The notes under the pieces are model-generated. The model saw only the letters and a program-made list of their open reading frames with translations, searched no databases and was not told the origin of the DNA. Shown piece after piece: positions 42,271 to 51,644 of a stretch of 64,000 nucleotides of DNA; position 1 is the first letter of the stretch, and each line of letters starts with the position of its first letter. Both the position numbers and the translations under genes were made by a program. This DNA is from Euzebya tangerina (GTDB taxonomy: Bacteria; Actinomycetota; Nitriliruptoria; Euzebyales; Euzebyaceae): positions 1,798,001 through 1,862,000 of the forward strand of contig NZ_PPDK01000001.1 in NCBI RefSeq assembly GCF_003074135.1, written 5' to 3'.

Positions 42271-43431
42271 ATGCGGATCGGAATCCTGACAGGCGGCGGT
42301 GACGTACCCGGGCTCAACCCGTGCATCAAGGCGGTGGTCGAGCGAGTCATCGACGACGGGCACGAGGTGATCGGACTGCGGCGAGGCTGGGCCTCGCTGG
42401 TCGACGGGGACCCGGCCCAGCCCGAGACGCTGAAGGCGATCAGTCGACCGCTGCCGCGCAACGCCGTTCGCACCATCGACCGCACCGGCGGAACCACGCT
42501 GCACACCTCCCGGACGAACCCCAGTCGGGTCAAGCCCTCCGCCCTGCCAGCCCACCTGGCCGACCGTGCCCCGGAGGACCAGGACAACGACGACCCGATC
42601 GACGTCACCGACCACGCGGTCTCGGTCCTCGAGGCCCTGAAGATCGACGCCCTCATCCCGATCGGCGGCGACGACACGTTGTCCTACGGCCTCCGGCTGC
42701 ACAACGAGGGTGTACCGGTCGTGGCCATCCCGAAGACGATGGACAACGACGTCCACGGGACGGACTACTGCATCGGCTTCTCCACGGCCGTCTCCCGCTC
42801 GGTCCAGTTCATCCACCAGCTGCGGACCAGCACCGGCTCGCATGAGCGGATCGCCGTCATCGAGCTGTTCGGCCGCTATAGCGGCGAGACCTCGCTCATC
42901 GCCGCCTACCTGGCCGGCGCCGACCGGGCGTTGATCTCCGAGATCCCCTTCGACGTCGAGAAGCTCTCCGGCCAACTCGTGAACGATCGAGATGCCAATC
43001 CCTCCAACTACGCGGTGGTCACCGTGAGCGAGGGCGCGCGGATGCTGGAGGGTGAGGTGCACCTCTCGGGCGAGGCAGACGACTACGGGCACCGCAAGCT
43101 GGGCGGGATCGGCGACACCACCGCCGAGGCCATCAAGCAGATCACCGGCGTGAACATCATCTCGCAGCGGCTGGGCTACCTCATGCGCTCGGGCAGTCCG
43201 GACTCGCTGGATCTCATGGTGGCCACGAACTACGCCGTGATGGCGGCCGACCTGGCGGTTGAGGGCGCGACCGGCCGGATGGTCGCGCTGCGCAGCGGCA
43301 CCTACACCGACGTGCCGGTCTCGGTCACGGGTGAGGGGGTCAAGCGCGTGGATGTCGACGCGCTCTACGACGCGGACGCCTACCGCCCCAAGGTGCGCCA
43401 GGTCGTCGGCAAGCCCATGTTCCTCTACTGA
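42271..43431 (+). CDS. 6-phosphofructokinase, pyrophosphate-type signature
   Basis: PFK converts fructose 6-phosphate to fructose 1,6-bisphosphate. The 386-residue protein has [20 protein letters not shown] at the start, GGDDT (132-136) and PKTMDND (154-160). ATP enzymes carry GGDGS and PGTIDND; Asp in the first and Lys in the second motif mark PPi-dependent PFK, which also runs in reverse, so PPi use is inferred. [13 protein letters not shown] and EGARMLEGE are other family blocks. The ATG at 42271 has AAGGCGGAG upstream. Confidence 0.92.
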   Translation: MRIGILTGGGDVPGLNPCIKAVVERVIDDGHEVIGLRRGWASLVDGDPAQPETLKAISRPLPRNAVRTIDRTGGTTLHTSRTNPSRVKPSALPAHLADRAPEDQDNDDPIDVTDHAVSVLEALKIDALIPIGGDDTLSYGLRLHNEGVPVVAIPKTMDNDVHGTDYCIGFSTAVSRSVQFIHQLRTSTGSHERIAVIELFGRYSGETSLIAAYLAGADRALISEIPFDVEKLSGQLVNDRDANPSNYAVVTVSEGARMLEGEVHLSGEADDYGHRKLGGIGDTTAEAIKQITGVNIISQRLGYLMRSGSPDSLDLMVATNYAVMAADLAVEGATGRMVALRSGTYTDVPVSVTGEGVKRVDVDALYDADAYRPKVRQVVGKPMFLY

Positions 43432-43467
43432 CCGTCACCGCCCGCCCGTGGCGCGGCGGAACCGAGA

Positions 43468-43473
43468 TAGCCT
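43468..43473 (+). promoter_or_regulatory. -10 box TAGCCT for the zinc peptidase gene
   Basis: TAGCCT ends seven bases before the GTG at 43481 and decides that start over upstream in-frame codons. Confidence 0.5.
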
Positions 43474-43480
43474 CAGGGTG

Positions 43481-45262
43481 GTGAGCTACCCAGCGAACCG
43501 CCCGTCCGGACCGCCGCCAGACGGGAGTCGCCCTCCCGGTTACGGAGAGGCCGGCTCGAGTCTGGCCGATTCCCGTCCCAACCCCTTCGCCAGCTCGGGC
43601 AATACGTGGACGACGACGAGTGCCTCGACACCAGGCCGTGAGCCGACCGGTGGCGAGGATGGCCGAGGAACGGCCAGGTGGCTCCTGCTGGCGGTCATCA
43701 TCCTGGTCGTTGCTCTGGCCGCAAGCAGCACGGTCGCCGTCGTGCAGACCGACCGTCTCTCCGACACCAGGGACGACCTGACCGACACCCGCTCCGACCT
43801 CGCAGTCGCCGAGCAACGGGCCGCCGATCAGCAGGCCCAGATCCGGGAGTTGGAGGAGGAGTTGGCAGCCGGAGGAGCGCCAGGCGACAACCCCCTGGAA
43901 GACCTCTTCGGCGGTGCCGCACCCGGTGGCGAGAACCCACTCGAGGACTTGCTCGACCCAGAGGACTTGGAGGAGCTGTTCGGTGAACAGGGCCTGGAGG
44001 ACCTGTTCGGCGAGGGGGGTCTTGAGGACCTCCTCGGCGAGGGTGGCCTCGAAGATCTGCTCGGCGCGGCCGAAGATGCGCCGGACGTCAACGCCTGCCT
44101 GGCTGACGTCGAGGACCTGCCCGACGTGGACGCTGACACGTTGGAGGGTCAGTTCGAGCAGGTGGCCGAGATCGTCCAGACCCTGCGCGGCCAGACCTTC
44201 CCGGAGCCGTTCACGCCCACGATCAGGACCGCTGAGGAGATCCGCGAGTTCTTCGCCGAGGAGATCGCCGAGGCGTACAGCGAGGAAGCCGCAGACGCCG
44301 ACCAGCGCATCCTCGGCGCGCTCGGTGCGGTCCCGACGGGCACCGATCTGATCCAACTGCAGACCGACCTGCTCGGGGACCAGGTGGCGGGTTACTACGA
44401 CGACGAGACCGGCGAGCTCGTCGTCCGGGCCGAGAGCGGCGACGATCCGCTCGGTGGCATCGGGCTGATCACCCTGGCACACGAGTTCGAGCACGCCTTG
44501 GTCGACTCGACCATCGGCCTCCCAGACCTCGAGGGCTTCGGCGATGACGAGGACGGTGCGCTGGCGGCGCTCTCGATGGTCGAGGGCAGCGCTGTGGCCC
44601 TCCAGTCACGGTTCCAGACCTCCGCGCTCGACCCCTTCAGCCTGCTCGGTGACCTGGACGGGCTGGACCAGGGTCTTGACGAGGTGCCCTTCTACCTCCG
44701 CGAGAGCCTGACCTTCCCCTACGTCGAGGGCGCGACGTACATCTGCAGCCAGTACGCGGTCGGCGGCTGGGACGCCGTCAACGCGCTGATCGCCCAGCCG
44801 CCCGCAACCTCCCACGAGGTGCTCTTCCCCACCGGTGTGACCGGCCTGGTCGACGTGCCGCAGGCCCCGATCCCCGACGGCTTCGACGAGGTCACCCGGC
44901 GCTCGTTCGGGGCCGCCCAGTTGAGCTGGTTGTTCGGCGCCCCGGCCACGGACGAAGCGCTGTCCCTGTCAGACCCGGTCAGCGCCGTCGAGTCATGGCG
45001 GGGTGGTGAGGTGACGCTGTCCACGGCAGGTGAGGACTCCGCCGTCGCGGTCGTGCTCGCGGGCGGAGGCCTGTGTGATCCCGTGACGGAGTGGTGGGGC
45101 CTCCGGGCAGGCGGGAGCGGTGAGACCGGGGATCTCCAGGACGACGAGACCCTGACCCAGCAGACCGACGATGGCTTCTGGGGCGCGGTCAGCTGCAACG
45201 GCGACACCGTCCGCGTCGGGATCGGCCCCGACCTGACCACCGCCCGCGCCGCCATCGGCTGA
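43481..45262 (+). CDS. membrane-anchored zinc metallopeptidase-like protein
   Basis: The 593-residue protein has a Pro-rich cytosolic N-terminus, one membrane helix (67-88), a coiled coil (about 90-128), a Gly/Leu/Glu/Asp repeat zone (137-196, units such as GLEDLLGEG) and then an extracellular domain with HEFEH (334-338), an HExxH zinc site, in LITLAHEFEHALVDSTIG. DEVPFYLRESLTFPYVEGA is a further block seen in similar actinobacterial proteins. A protease role outside the membrane is inferred; the third zinc ligand is not certain. It lies between pfk and lysS without coupling. Confidence 0.72.
   Translation: MSYPANRPSGPPPDGSRPPGYGEAGSSLADSRPNPFASSGNTWTTTSASTPGREPTGGEDGRGTARWLLLAVIILVVALAASSTVAVVQTDRLSDTRDDLTDTRSDLAVAEQRAADQQAQIRELEEELAAGGAPGDNPLEDLFGGAAPGGENPLEDLLDPEDLEELFGEQGLEDLFGEGGLEDLLGEGGLEDLLGAAEDAPDVNACLADVEDLPDVDADTLEGQFEQVAEIVQTLRGQTFPEPFTPTIRTAEEIREFFAEEIAEAYSEEAADADQRILGALGAVPTGTDLIQLQTDLLGDQVAGYYDDETGELVVRAESGDDPLGGIGLITLAHEFEHALVDSTIGLPDLEGFGDDEDGALAALSMVEGSAVALQSRFQTSALDPFSLLGDLDGLDQGLDEVPFYLRESLTFPYVEGATYICSQYAVGGWDAVNALIAQPPATSHEVLFPTGVTGLVDVPQAPIPDGFDEVTRRSFGAAQLSWLFGAPATDEALSLSDPVSAVESWRGGEVTLSTAGEDSAVAVVLAGGGLCDPVTEWWGLRAGGSGETGDLQDDETLTQQTDDGFWGAVSCNGDTVRVGIGPDLTTARAAIG
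43885..44068 (+). repeat. degenerate Leu-Glu-Asp-Leu-(Phe/Leu)-Gly coding repeat
   Basis: Units encoding NPLEDLFGG, NPLEDLLDP, GLEDLFGEG and GLEDLLGEG (twice, the last degenerate) follow one another. The spacing is about 9-14 residues and the codons are similar, so the array probably grew by local duplication. Confidence 0.75.
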
Positions 45263-45319
45263 CCTCACTCCGTCTGAGGGGCCAGGCCAGGATCGACTCG
45301 CAATCTCGAGGACAGGCCG

Positions 45320-45325
45320 TAGCCT
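45320..45325 (+). promoter_or_regulatory. -10 box TAGCCT for lysS
   Basis: TAGCCT ends eight bases before the lysS ATG at 45334. Confidence 0.5.
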
Positions 45326-45333
45326 GCGAGGAC

Positions 45334-46893
45334 ATGAGCAGCGACAGCGGCCAGCGACCGCCGGCCGACCAGCACGATTCCGCCGCGCCGGGGGACGACG
45401 GCTCGGCCGACTCCGGCCACCTGGCCACCCTCATGGACGAACGACGGGCCAAGGCCGAGCAGTGGCGTGCCGACGGCGTCGAGCCGTACCCCGTCGGAAT
45501 CGAGATCACCGACACCCTGGCCGACATCGCCGCCCAGTACCAGGACCAGCTCGAGGCCGGTGAGGAGACCGATCACGTCGTCACCGTGGCCGGCCGACTG
45601 GTCATGCGGCGTGGCATGGGAAAGCTCGCCTTCCTGGTCCTGCGAGAGCGCGGGACCGACCTGCAGGCCATGGTCTCCAAGGCCGTGGCGGGGGAGGGGG
45701 TGATGGCCACCGTCGACCGCTTGGACACGGGCGACTGGGTCACCGTGACCGGACGGGTCATCCGCTCACGGCGCGGCGAGCTGAGCGTCATGGCTGACAG
45801 CGCAGGCATCCTCGCCAAGTCCATTCGACCGCTGCCCGACAAGTGGCACGGCCTGTCCGACACCGACACGCGGTACCGCCAGCGCTACGTCGACCTGATC
45901 GTCAACGAGGACACCCGGCGCGCGTTCGCCGTCCGCAGCGCCACCATGCAGGCGTTCCGCAGCGAGCTCGTCGAACGCGGCTTCGTCGAAGTGGAGACGC
46001 CGGTCCTGCACCCGATTCCCGGCGGGGCGGTCGCCAAGCCATTCATCACCCACCACAACGCACTCGACGTCGATCTGTACCTGCGGATCGCGCCAGAGCT
46101 GTACCTCAAGCGGCTCATCGTGGGCGGCATGGACCGGGTCTTCGAGATGGGACGGGTCTTTCGCAACGAGGGACTCTCGCCCCGGCACAACCCCGAGTTC
46201 ACGATGCTCGAGACCTACCAGGCCTACGCCGACCACGAGCAGGTCATGGCCATGACCCAGGCGTTGGTCCAGCGCGCCGCGAGCGAGGCCACGGGCTCGG
46301 AGGTTCTCACCCACGCCGGTCGCGATATCGACCTGAGCGGCGACTTCATCCGACGTCCGCTCCTGGATCTGGCTCGAGAGGGGACGGGCGAGGCGACGCT
46401 CTCCTACGACAGCCACCTCGGTGATGTTCGCGATCTGTGCGACGACCACGACGTCCCCTGGGAGGAGGGGCACGGTGTCCAGAAGCTGATCGTCGAGCTC
46501 TACGAGAAGCTGGTCGAACACACGCTGTGGGACCCCACGTTCGTCACCGAGCACCCGATCGAGACCTCCCCGCTCGCACACGCCCACCGCAGCCAACCGC
46601 ACATCACGGAACGCTTCGAGTTGCTGATCGCTGGCCGCGAGATCGCCAACGGCTTCTCCGAACTTGCCGACCCGGCTGACCAGCGCGATCGCTTCGAGGC
46701 CCAGGCCACGGCCAAGGCGGCCGGCGATGACGAGGCCATGGTGGTGGACGAGGACTACCTGCGTGCCCTCGAGTACGGGCTGCCGCCGACGGGCGGTCTG
46801 GGCATCGGCGTCGACCGGCTGGTGATGCTGCTGGCCGGCGTGGAGACGATCCGCGACGTCATCCTCTTTCCGACACTCCGTCCCGAGGCCTGA
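45334..46893 (+). CDS. lysS: lysine--tRNA ligase, class II
   Basis: LysRS charges tRNA-Lys. The 519-residue protein has an acidic 30-residue N-terminal extension, an OB-fold anticodon domain (VVTVAGRLVMRRGMGKLAFL), motif 2 as VFEMGRVFRNEGLSPRHNPE followed by FTMLETYQAYADHEQ, and motif 3 as GLGIGVDRLVMLLAGV. All catalytic motifs are present. It starts at the ATG behind TAGCCT, without a leader. In other actinobacteria lysS lies next to clpC; here nine other genes stand between. Confidence 0.96.
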   Translation: MSSDSGQRPPADQHDSAAPGDDGSADSGHLATLMDERRAKAEQWRADGVEPYPVGIEITDTLADIAAQYQDQLEAGEETDHVVTVAGRLVMRRGMGKLAFLVLRERGTDLQAMVSKAVAGEGVMATVDRLDTGDWVTVTGRVIRSRRGELSVMADSAGILAKSIRPLPDKWHGLSDTDTRYRQRYVDLIVNEDTRRAFAVRSATMQAFRSELVERGFVEVETPVLHPIPGGAVAKPFITHHNALDVDLYLRIAPELYLKRLIVGGMDRVFEMGRVFRNEGLSPRHNPEFTMLETYQAYADHEQVMAMTQALVQRAASEATGSEVLTHAGRDIDLSGDFIRRPLLDLAREGTGEATLSYDSHLGDVRDLCDDHDVPWEEGHGVQKLIVELYEKLVEHTLWDPTFVTEHPIETSPLAHAHRSQPHITERFELLIAGREIANGFSELADPADQRDRFEAQATAKAAGDDEAMVVDEDYLRALEYGLPPTGGLGIGVDRLVMLLAGVETIRDVILFPTLRPEA

Positions 46894-46940
46894 GCGCCCG
46901 CCGACCTCCCACACCCACGACCGCCCCCGCGCGACAAATC

Positions 46941-46958
46941 TTCGACAGCACTGTCGAA
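46941..46958. promoter_or_regulatory. 18-base palindrome TTCGACAG-CA-CTGTCGAA
   Basis: The eight-base arms are perfect. The right arm contains the -35 TGTCGA of the promoter for the DGPF-sigma operon, so a bound regulator would block it. Confidence 0.55.
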
Positions 46959-46978
46959 TCGGTGCTTGGCTCATCGTC
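46952..46978 (+). promoter_or_regulatory. ECF42-type promoter TGTCGA-N17-CGTC
   Basis: TGTCGA (46952-46957) and CGTC (46975-46978) are 17 bases apart, 60 bases upstream of the DGPF gene. This agrees with the -35 TGTCGA and -10 CGA/TC motif known for ECF42 sigma factors, so the downstream sigma factor probably controls its own operon. Confidence 0.65.
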
Positions 46979-47038
46979 GGCACAGGTGAGGGGACACGTC
47001 CGGTGTCCTCCGGAGCCACCCGAGAAGAGGGACCACCG

Positions 47039-47374
47039 ATGAACTACATGTTGTTGATCACATCCACCCACGAAGACGAGCCCGCCACTGAGGAGGAGGG
47101 CCAGACCCGCATGAACGCCTGGTTCGAGTACAACCGGATCGCGGAGGAGGCGGGTGTGTATGTGGCTGGCGAGGCACTGCACGGCGTCGAGACCGCCAAG
47201 GTCGCCGACGTCCGCACCGGCGTGGTGACGGATGGGCCGTTCGCCGAGACCAAGGAGGTCATCGGCGGCTTCTACGTGCTCGATGTCGCCGACGAGGACG
47301 CTGCCATCGAGTGGGCCCTGAAGATGCCGCCGTACGTCTCGGTCGAGGTCCGACCGGTCATGGCCTTCGGGTAG
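47039..47374 (+). CDS. YCII-related DGPF-motif protein
   Basis: The 111-residue protein is a YciI-fold member with the diagnostic VVTDGPFAETKEVIGGFYVL and a C-terminal EVRPVMAFG. DGPF proteins nearly always stand beside ECF42 sigma genes; their biochemical job is not settled, and they may bind small molecules or redox signals. The ATG at 47039 has GAGGG about seven bases upstream. The sigma gene begins four bases after its stop. Confidence 0.92.
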   Translation: MNYMLLITSTHEDEPATEEEGQTRMNAWFEYNRIAEEAGVYVAGEALHGVETAKVADVRTGVVTDGPFAETKEVIGGFYVLDVADEDAAIEWALKMPPYVSVEVRPVMAFG

Positions 47375-47378
47375 GGGC

Positions 47379-48644
47379 TTGCCCCTCTACCCCGACCCGG
47401 CCACGTCAGCGGCGGCCCAGGCGGTTGCCCGGGCCGTCGAGCGGGCCTTCCGCGAGGACGAGGGGCGGGCGGTCAGCTCGCTCATTCGCAGCTTCGGTGA
47501 TCTGACGCTGGCCGAGGAGAGCGTCCAGGAGGCATACATCCGGGCCCTCGCGACCTGGGGGGCGGGCGTCCCGGACAATCCGGGCGGCTGGATCCTGACC
47601 ACGGCCCGCAATCGGGCGATCGACACACTCCGCCGTGCCGGTCGCCTGGAGACCAAGACCGCGGAGATGGCTGTCGAGCTGGATCGGCGCCAGCAGGACA
47701 CCGACACCTTCGGCCCCGTCGAGACCATCGCCGACGATCGGCTGCGACTGGCGTTCCTGTGCTGCCACCCGGCGCTGGACGCCCAGGCCCAGATCGCGTT
47801 GACGCTCCGGCTCGTCGCCGGCCTGTCGACCGTGCAGATCGCCGCTGCCTTCATGGTCAAGACCGCCACGATGGCGGCCAGGATCACGCGTGCGAAGGCC
47901 CGAATCGCCGCTGAGGGGACCCCGTTTCGCCTCCCCGACGACCACGAGCTCCCGGACCGTCTGGCGTCCGTCCTCCACGTCCTGTACCTCATCTTCAACC
48001 AGGGCTACGTCTCCCGCGACGGTGCGCAGCTGGTGGACCTCGACACCGCCGCAGAGGCGATCCGCCTCACCAGTCTGGTCCGACGCCTGATGCCCGAGGA
48101 GCCCGAGGTCTCCGGCCTGCTCGCCCTCATGATCCTCACGCATGCGCGTCGCGACGCCCGTCAGGTCGGCCTGCGCATGCTGCTGCTGGGAGAACAGGAT
48201 CGGCGCCGGTGGCACACCACCGAGATCGAGGACGGACTTGCCATGCTGGAACGGGCGCTCCGCCGTGGTCGTCCCGGCCCGTACCAGCTCCAGGCGGCCA
48301 TCCAAGCCGTCCACGTCGAGGCGACGACGGCCGAGCAGACGGACTGGACGCAGATCGTCGGGCTCTACGGTGCGCTCGAGGCGCTGGACCCCTCACCGGT
48401 CATCCGCCTGAACCACGCCGTTGCGGTCGGAAAGGCAGACGGTGGCGCAGCCGCCCTGGCCAGGCTGGACGACCTGCGGGGGGAGTTGGACACCTACCAC
48501 CTCTTCCACGCCGCCCTGGCGGAGTTCTCGCTCGACGTGGGGGACGTCGACACCGCAAGGGCGGCGTTCGCACGTGCTCTGGCGTTGACGGACAACGAGG
48601 TGGAGCGTCGGCATCTCAGCAACCGTCTGGCTTCGCTGAAGTGA
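47379..48644 (+). CDS. ECF42-type RNA polymerase sigma factor with C-terminal extension
   Basis: The 421-residue protein has sigma-2 (RSFGDLTLAEESVQEAYIRA, WILTTARNRAIDTLRRA), sigma-4 (ALTLRLVAGLSTVQIAAAFM, MAARITRAKARIAAEG) and a long helical C-terminal part with TPR-like repeats (LHVLYLIFNQGYVSRDGA, LNHAVAVGKADGGAAALARL), the build that defines ECF42. The extension is thought to replace an anti-sigma. The start is a TTG at 47379. It forms an operon with the DGPF protein. Confidence 0.92.
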   Translation: MPLYPDPATSAAAQAVARAVERAFREDEGRAVSSLIRSFGDLTLAEESVQEAYIRALATWGAGVPDNPGGWILTTARNRAIDTLRRAGRLETKTAEMAVELDRRQQDTDTFGPVETIADDRLRLAFLCCHPALDAQAQIALTLRLVAGLSTVQIAAAFMVKTATMAARITRAKARIAAEGTPFRLPDDHELPDRLASVLHVLYLIFNQGYVSRDGAQLVDLDTAAEAIRLTSLVRRLMPEEPEVSGLLALMILTHARRDARQVGLRMLLLGEQDRRRWHTTEIEDGLAMLERALRRGRPGPYQLQAAIQAVHVEATTAEQTDWTQIVGLYGALEALDPSPVIRLNHAVAVGKADGGAAALARLDDLRGELDTYHLFHAALAEFSLDVGDVDTARAAFARALALTDNEVERRHLSNRLASLK

Positions 48645-48750
48645 GATGAACGTCTTCTCATCGTGCCCTAATCGTGTCTTCAGGCCCGCCGGACACAGTC
48701 CATAGCACCTGACACGCGGCCGGAGGCCGGTACTCGATGAGGAGACACAC

Positions 48751-49947
48751 GTGATGTTCACACCACTCAGCCCCGCTCGAGCAGACCAGCTCAAGCGCAG
48801 CTACACCACACGCATGGTCCCGCAGGAGCGGATTGCAGGTGTACGCCACCAGGGCACCCCCGAGTCGGGAGACGTCGTCGTAGCACGGGTCCTCGAGGTG
48901 GGACAGCACACCCGTCTCGAGGCTCCGGATGGTCGACGGCAGACGCTGTTTCCGGGGGACGAGATCATGGTCTGCTTCGCCAACCGCTACGCGCCCGCCC
49001 AGTACGAGGCCGTGGTCCCCGAAGGACTCGGGATCTGTGACCTCGTCGCGGCCGGCGGCGTTGCCGCAACGGCCCTGTCCTGGCACGCCGCGAAGGACGC
49101 CCCGACGGTGATCGACGTCATCGGCTTCGCGTGCGACGACTTGGGCCGAAAGATCAACCTGGAGCAGCACCGCATCCCGAGCTCGGCCCCAGCCGGACTC
49201 GTCCCCGTGCCCACGGATCGACCCCACACGGTCGTCGTGTGCGGGACGTCCATGGACTCCGGCAAGACCACCGCAGCCGCTGGCATGATTCGCGGCCTGG
49301 TCGGCGGCGGCCTGGATGTGGGAGCCGCGAAGGTGACCGGCACCGGCGCGGGTGGCGACGTCTGGCTCATGCGAGACGCGGGCGCACGTCCGGTCATGGA
49401 CTTCACTGCTGTCGGCATGGCCTCCACCTACCTGATGAGCCACGACCGGATCGTGGACTCGTTCGTGACGCTGACCGACGAGCTGTACGCCGTCGGCATC
49501 GACGTGGCCGTCATCGAGATCGCAGACGGGTTGTTCTTCGACGAGACCCGAGACCTGCTCGACGACCCTGCACTCCGAGACCGCTGTGACGCCCTTGTCT
49601 TCGCTGCCGGCGACGCCATCGGCGCCCAGGCCGGTGTGCAGCTGCTCCAAGGCATGGACCTGCCGGTCCGTGCGGTGTCCGGTCTGCTGACCGCCTCGCC
49701 GCTGGCCATCCGCGAAGCGCAGGGGGAGCTCGACGTGCCGGTCCTCGACCTGGAGCAGCTGTGGACAGCCGACCACGACCTGGTCGACGGCGCCGCCTGC
49801 CGGGCACGCCTCGAACCGTCCTCGCTTCCGATGATGGCGCCAGCCGCGGCGCCCGCTCGCAGACTCCGCACCTCACGGGCACATCAGCTCGCGGTCGAGG
49901 CGGACACCGCCGTCCGGGAGGAGACGAGCGTGCGGGCCGTCTCATGA
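48751..49947 (+). CDS. P-loop NTPase of unknown function (DUF1611/MobB-like)
   Basis: I do not recognise the full-length family of this 398-residue protein. The N-terminal 150 residues contain GDVVVARVLEVGQHTRLEAP and GDEIMVCFANRYAPAQYEAV, a beta-rich domain. From about 160 there is a SIMIBI-type NTPase domain with Walker A GTSMDSGKTT, VTGTGAGGDVWLMRDAG and a Walker-B-like VAVIEIADGLFFDETRD, close in pattern to DUF1611 and dethiobiotin synthetase folds. GTG at 48751 has GGAG six bases upstream; an ATG follows at 48754. The stop overlaps the ABC transporter start as ATGA. Confidence 0.7.
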   Translation: MMFTPLSPARADQLKRSYTTRMVPQERIAGVRHQGTPESGDVVVARVLEVGQHTRLEAPDGRRQTLFPGDEIMVCFANRYAPAQYEAVVPEGLGICDLVAAGGVAATALSWHAAKDAPTVIDVIGFACDDLGRKINLEQHRIPSSAPAGLVPVPTDRPHTVVVCGTSMDSGKTTAAAGMIRGLVGGGLDVGAAKVTGTGAGGDVWLMRDAGARPVMDFTAVGMASTYLMSHDRIVDSFVTLTDELYAVGIDVAVIEIADGLFFDETRDLLDDPALRDRCDALVFAAGDAIGAQAGVQLLQGMDLPVRAVSGLLTASPLAIREAQGELDVPVLDLEQLWTADHDLVDGAACRARLEPSSLPMMAPAAAPARRLRTSRAHQLAVEADTAVREETSVRAVS

Positions 49948-51644
49948 TCCCGCTGTTCCGAGACAGACGCGGCGTCACGTTCGTCCTCCTCATCGCCAAC
50001 GGCTTCGGCCAGGCGCTGTCGGCGATCGTGGCCGCCTTCGCCGTCGAACACGCCTTCACTCGCTTCGGCCAGCCGAACAGCGCGGGCGACATCGCGTCCG
50101 TGGCTGGGGTGCTCGCCGGTGCCGCCGCCCTCAGCGCGATCCTGCGTGCCAGGGAACGAGTCGACGCCGAACGGTTGGGCCAGAGCTACGTGCACGAGCT
50201 GCGAATGCACCTGTTCCGCCGGCTCACGGCCATGTCCCCGCGAGCGGTGTCGCGGCGCAGTCAGGGCTCGACTGCCCTTCGGTTCGTCGGTGACTTGAGC
50301 GCTGTCAGGAAGTGGGTCAGCTTGGGCCTGTCCCGGCTGGCGGTCGCCACGACGATGATCGTCGGGACGCTGGCCGCGCTCTCCGTCGTCGACCCGCTGC
50401 TCGCCACTGCGACCGGTGCGGCCGCGCTGCTCGGCGGGATCGGCGCCATCGTCCAGGGCCCGTCGTTGCGGGAGGCCGATCGGAGGGCACGGCGGCAGCG
50501 TTCGAAGCTGGCCGGCACGGTGACCGAGACGATAGGGGCGGTCGGAGTGGTCCAGTCCAGCAACGCCGTGAACCGCGAACGTCGCCGGGTGGGCAAGAGA
50601 AGCCGACGGCTGCGATCGGCGATGATCGACCGGGCTCGGCGGCTGGGCCGCCTCACGGCGATCGCGGAGGCAACGGGATCCGCAGCCACCGCCCTGCTGC
50701 TGCTGGCTGCGCTCCACTTTCGAATCCCCGCGCCAGAGGTTGCCGCCGGAATGACCGTCGTCGGGTTGCTCGTGCCCCAACTCCGCGGACTCGCACGGGT
50801 CCAGGAGTACCGGCAGCGCCAGCAGGTCGCGGTCGACGCCATCCAACGGTTCTTGGATCGTCCCGCGATGCTGACCGAACCTGAGGAGCCCATCTCGCTG
50901 CCACAGGGCCCCGGCCGGATCAGGCTCGTCGCGGCGTCACACGGGGTGGTCCGTGAGGTCACGGCCACCGCCGAGCCGGGACGGACCGTTGCCGTGGTGG
51001 GGCCGAACGGCGCCGGGAAGTCCACCCTCCTTGCGATGATCGGCCGTCTGGTCGACCTCGATGCCGGTCGTGTCCTCTTCGAGGACGTCGACCTGGCGGA
51101 GGTCTCGCTGGCAGACGTCCGCGCCGCGGTGGGGATGGCTGGCCCGGACCTGCCGCTCATGAAGGGGAGCCTTCGCCGCAACCTCACCTATCGCGACAAG
51201 GACGTCGATGACGCAGTGCTGCAGAGGACGATCGAGCGCTGTGGGCTGGGTCCGCTGATCGAGGAGTTGGACGGCGGGCTGGACTTCAGGATCTCGGAGG
51301 GCGGCGCAAACCTGTCCTCGGGACAACGACAGCGGATCATGCTGGGGAGGGCGATCCTCACAGCTCCCCGGGTGCTCCTCCTGGACGAGGCCGACGCAAA
51401 TCTCGACAGCGCGACGGCCGACTTGATCGACGCGGTGCTCACCCCGCACATCGGCCCTGCTCTGATTATCACCCATCGACTGGAGCGGGCCATGGCTGCC
51501 GATGACCTCTGGCACCTCGCCGACGGTCGCCTGGTTGAGCAAGGTCCTCCCGACCAGCTGCTCAAGCCCGGAACGGCCACGGCTGCACTGTTCGGGGTCG
51601 AACGGACACCCGAGCTCGAGTCCGGCGAGCTGGTCTCGGCGTGA
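49944..51644 (+). CDS. ABC transporter, fused permease and ATPase
   Basis: The 566-residue half-transporter has about six membrane helices in the first 330 residues and an ATPase domain with Walker A GPNGAGKST (near 353), signature LSSGQRQRI (near 457) and Walker B VLLLDEAD (near 475), then the H-loop in LIITHRLERA. It works as a homodimer or with another half. The family exports lipids, peptides or drugs; the cargo is unknown. It overlaps both neighbours by four bases. Confidence 0.87.
   Translation: MIPLFRDRRGVTFVLLIANGFGQALSAIVAAFAVEHAFTRFGQPNSAGDIASVAGVLAGAAALSAILRARERVDAERLGQSYVHELRMHLFRRLTAMSPRAVSRRSQGSTALRFVGDLSAVRKWVSLGLSRLAVATTMIVGTLAALSVVDPLLATATGAAALLGGIGAIVQGPSLREADRRARRQRSKLAGTVTETIGAVGVVQSSNAVNRERRRVGKRSRRLRSAMIDRARRLGRLTAIAEATGSAATALLLLAALHFRIPAPEVAAGMTVVGLLVPQLRGLARVQEYRQRQQVAVDAIQRFLDRPAMLTEPEEPISLPQGPGRIRLVAASHGVVREVTATAEPGRTVAVVGPNGAGKSTLLAMIGRLVDLDAGRVLFEDVDLAEVSLADVRAAVGMAGPDLPLMKGSLRRNLTYRDKDVDDAVLQRTIERCGLGPLIEELDGGLDFRISEGGANLSSGQRQRIMLGRAILTAPRVLLLDEADANLDSATADLIDAVLTPHIGPALIITHRLERAMAADDLWHLADGRLVEQGPPDQLLKPGTATAALFGVERTPELESGELVSA

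Noticed and set aside
45263-45279. terminator CCTCA-N7-TGAGG before lysS
   Set aside because: A five-base stem without a T-tract is likely to occur by chance at this GC content.
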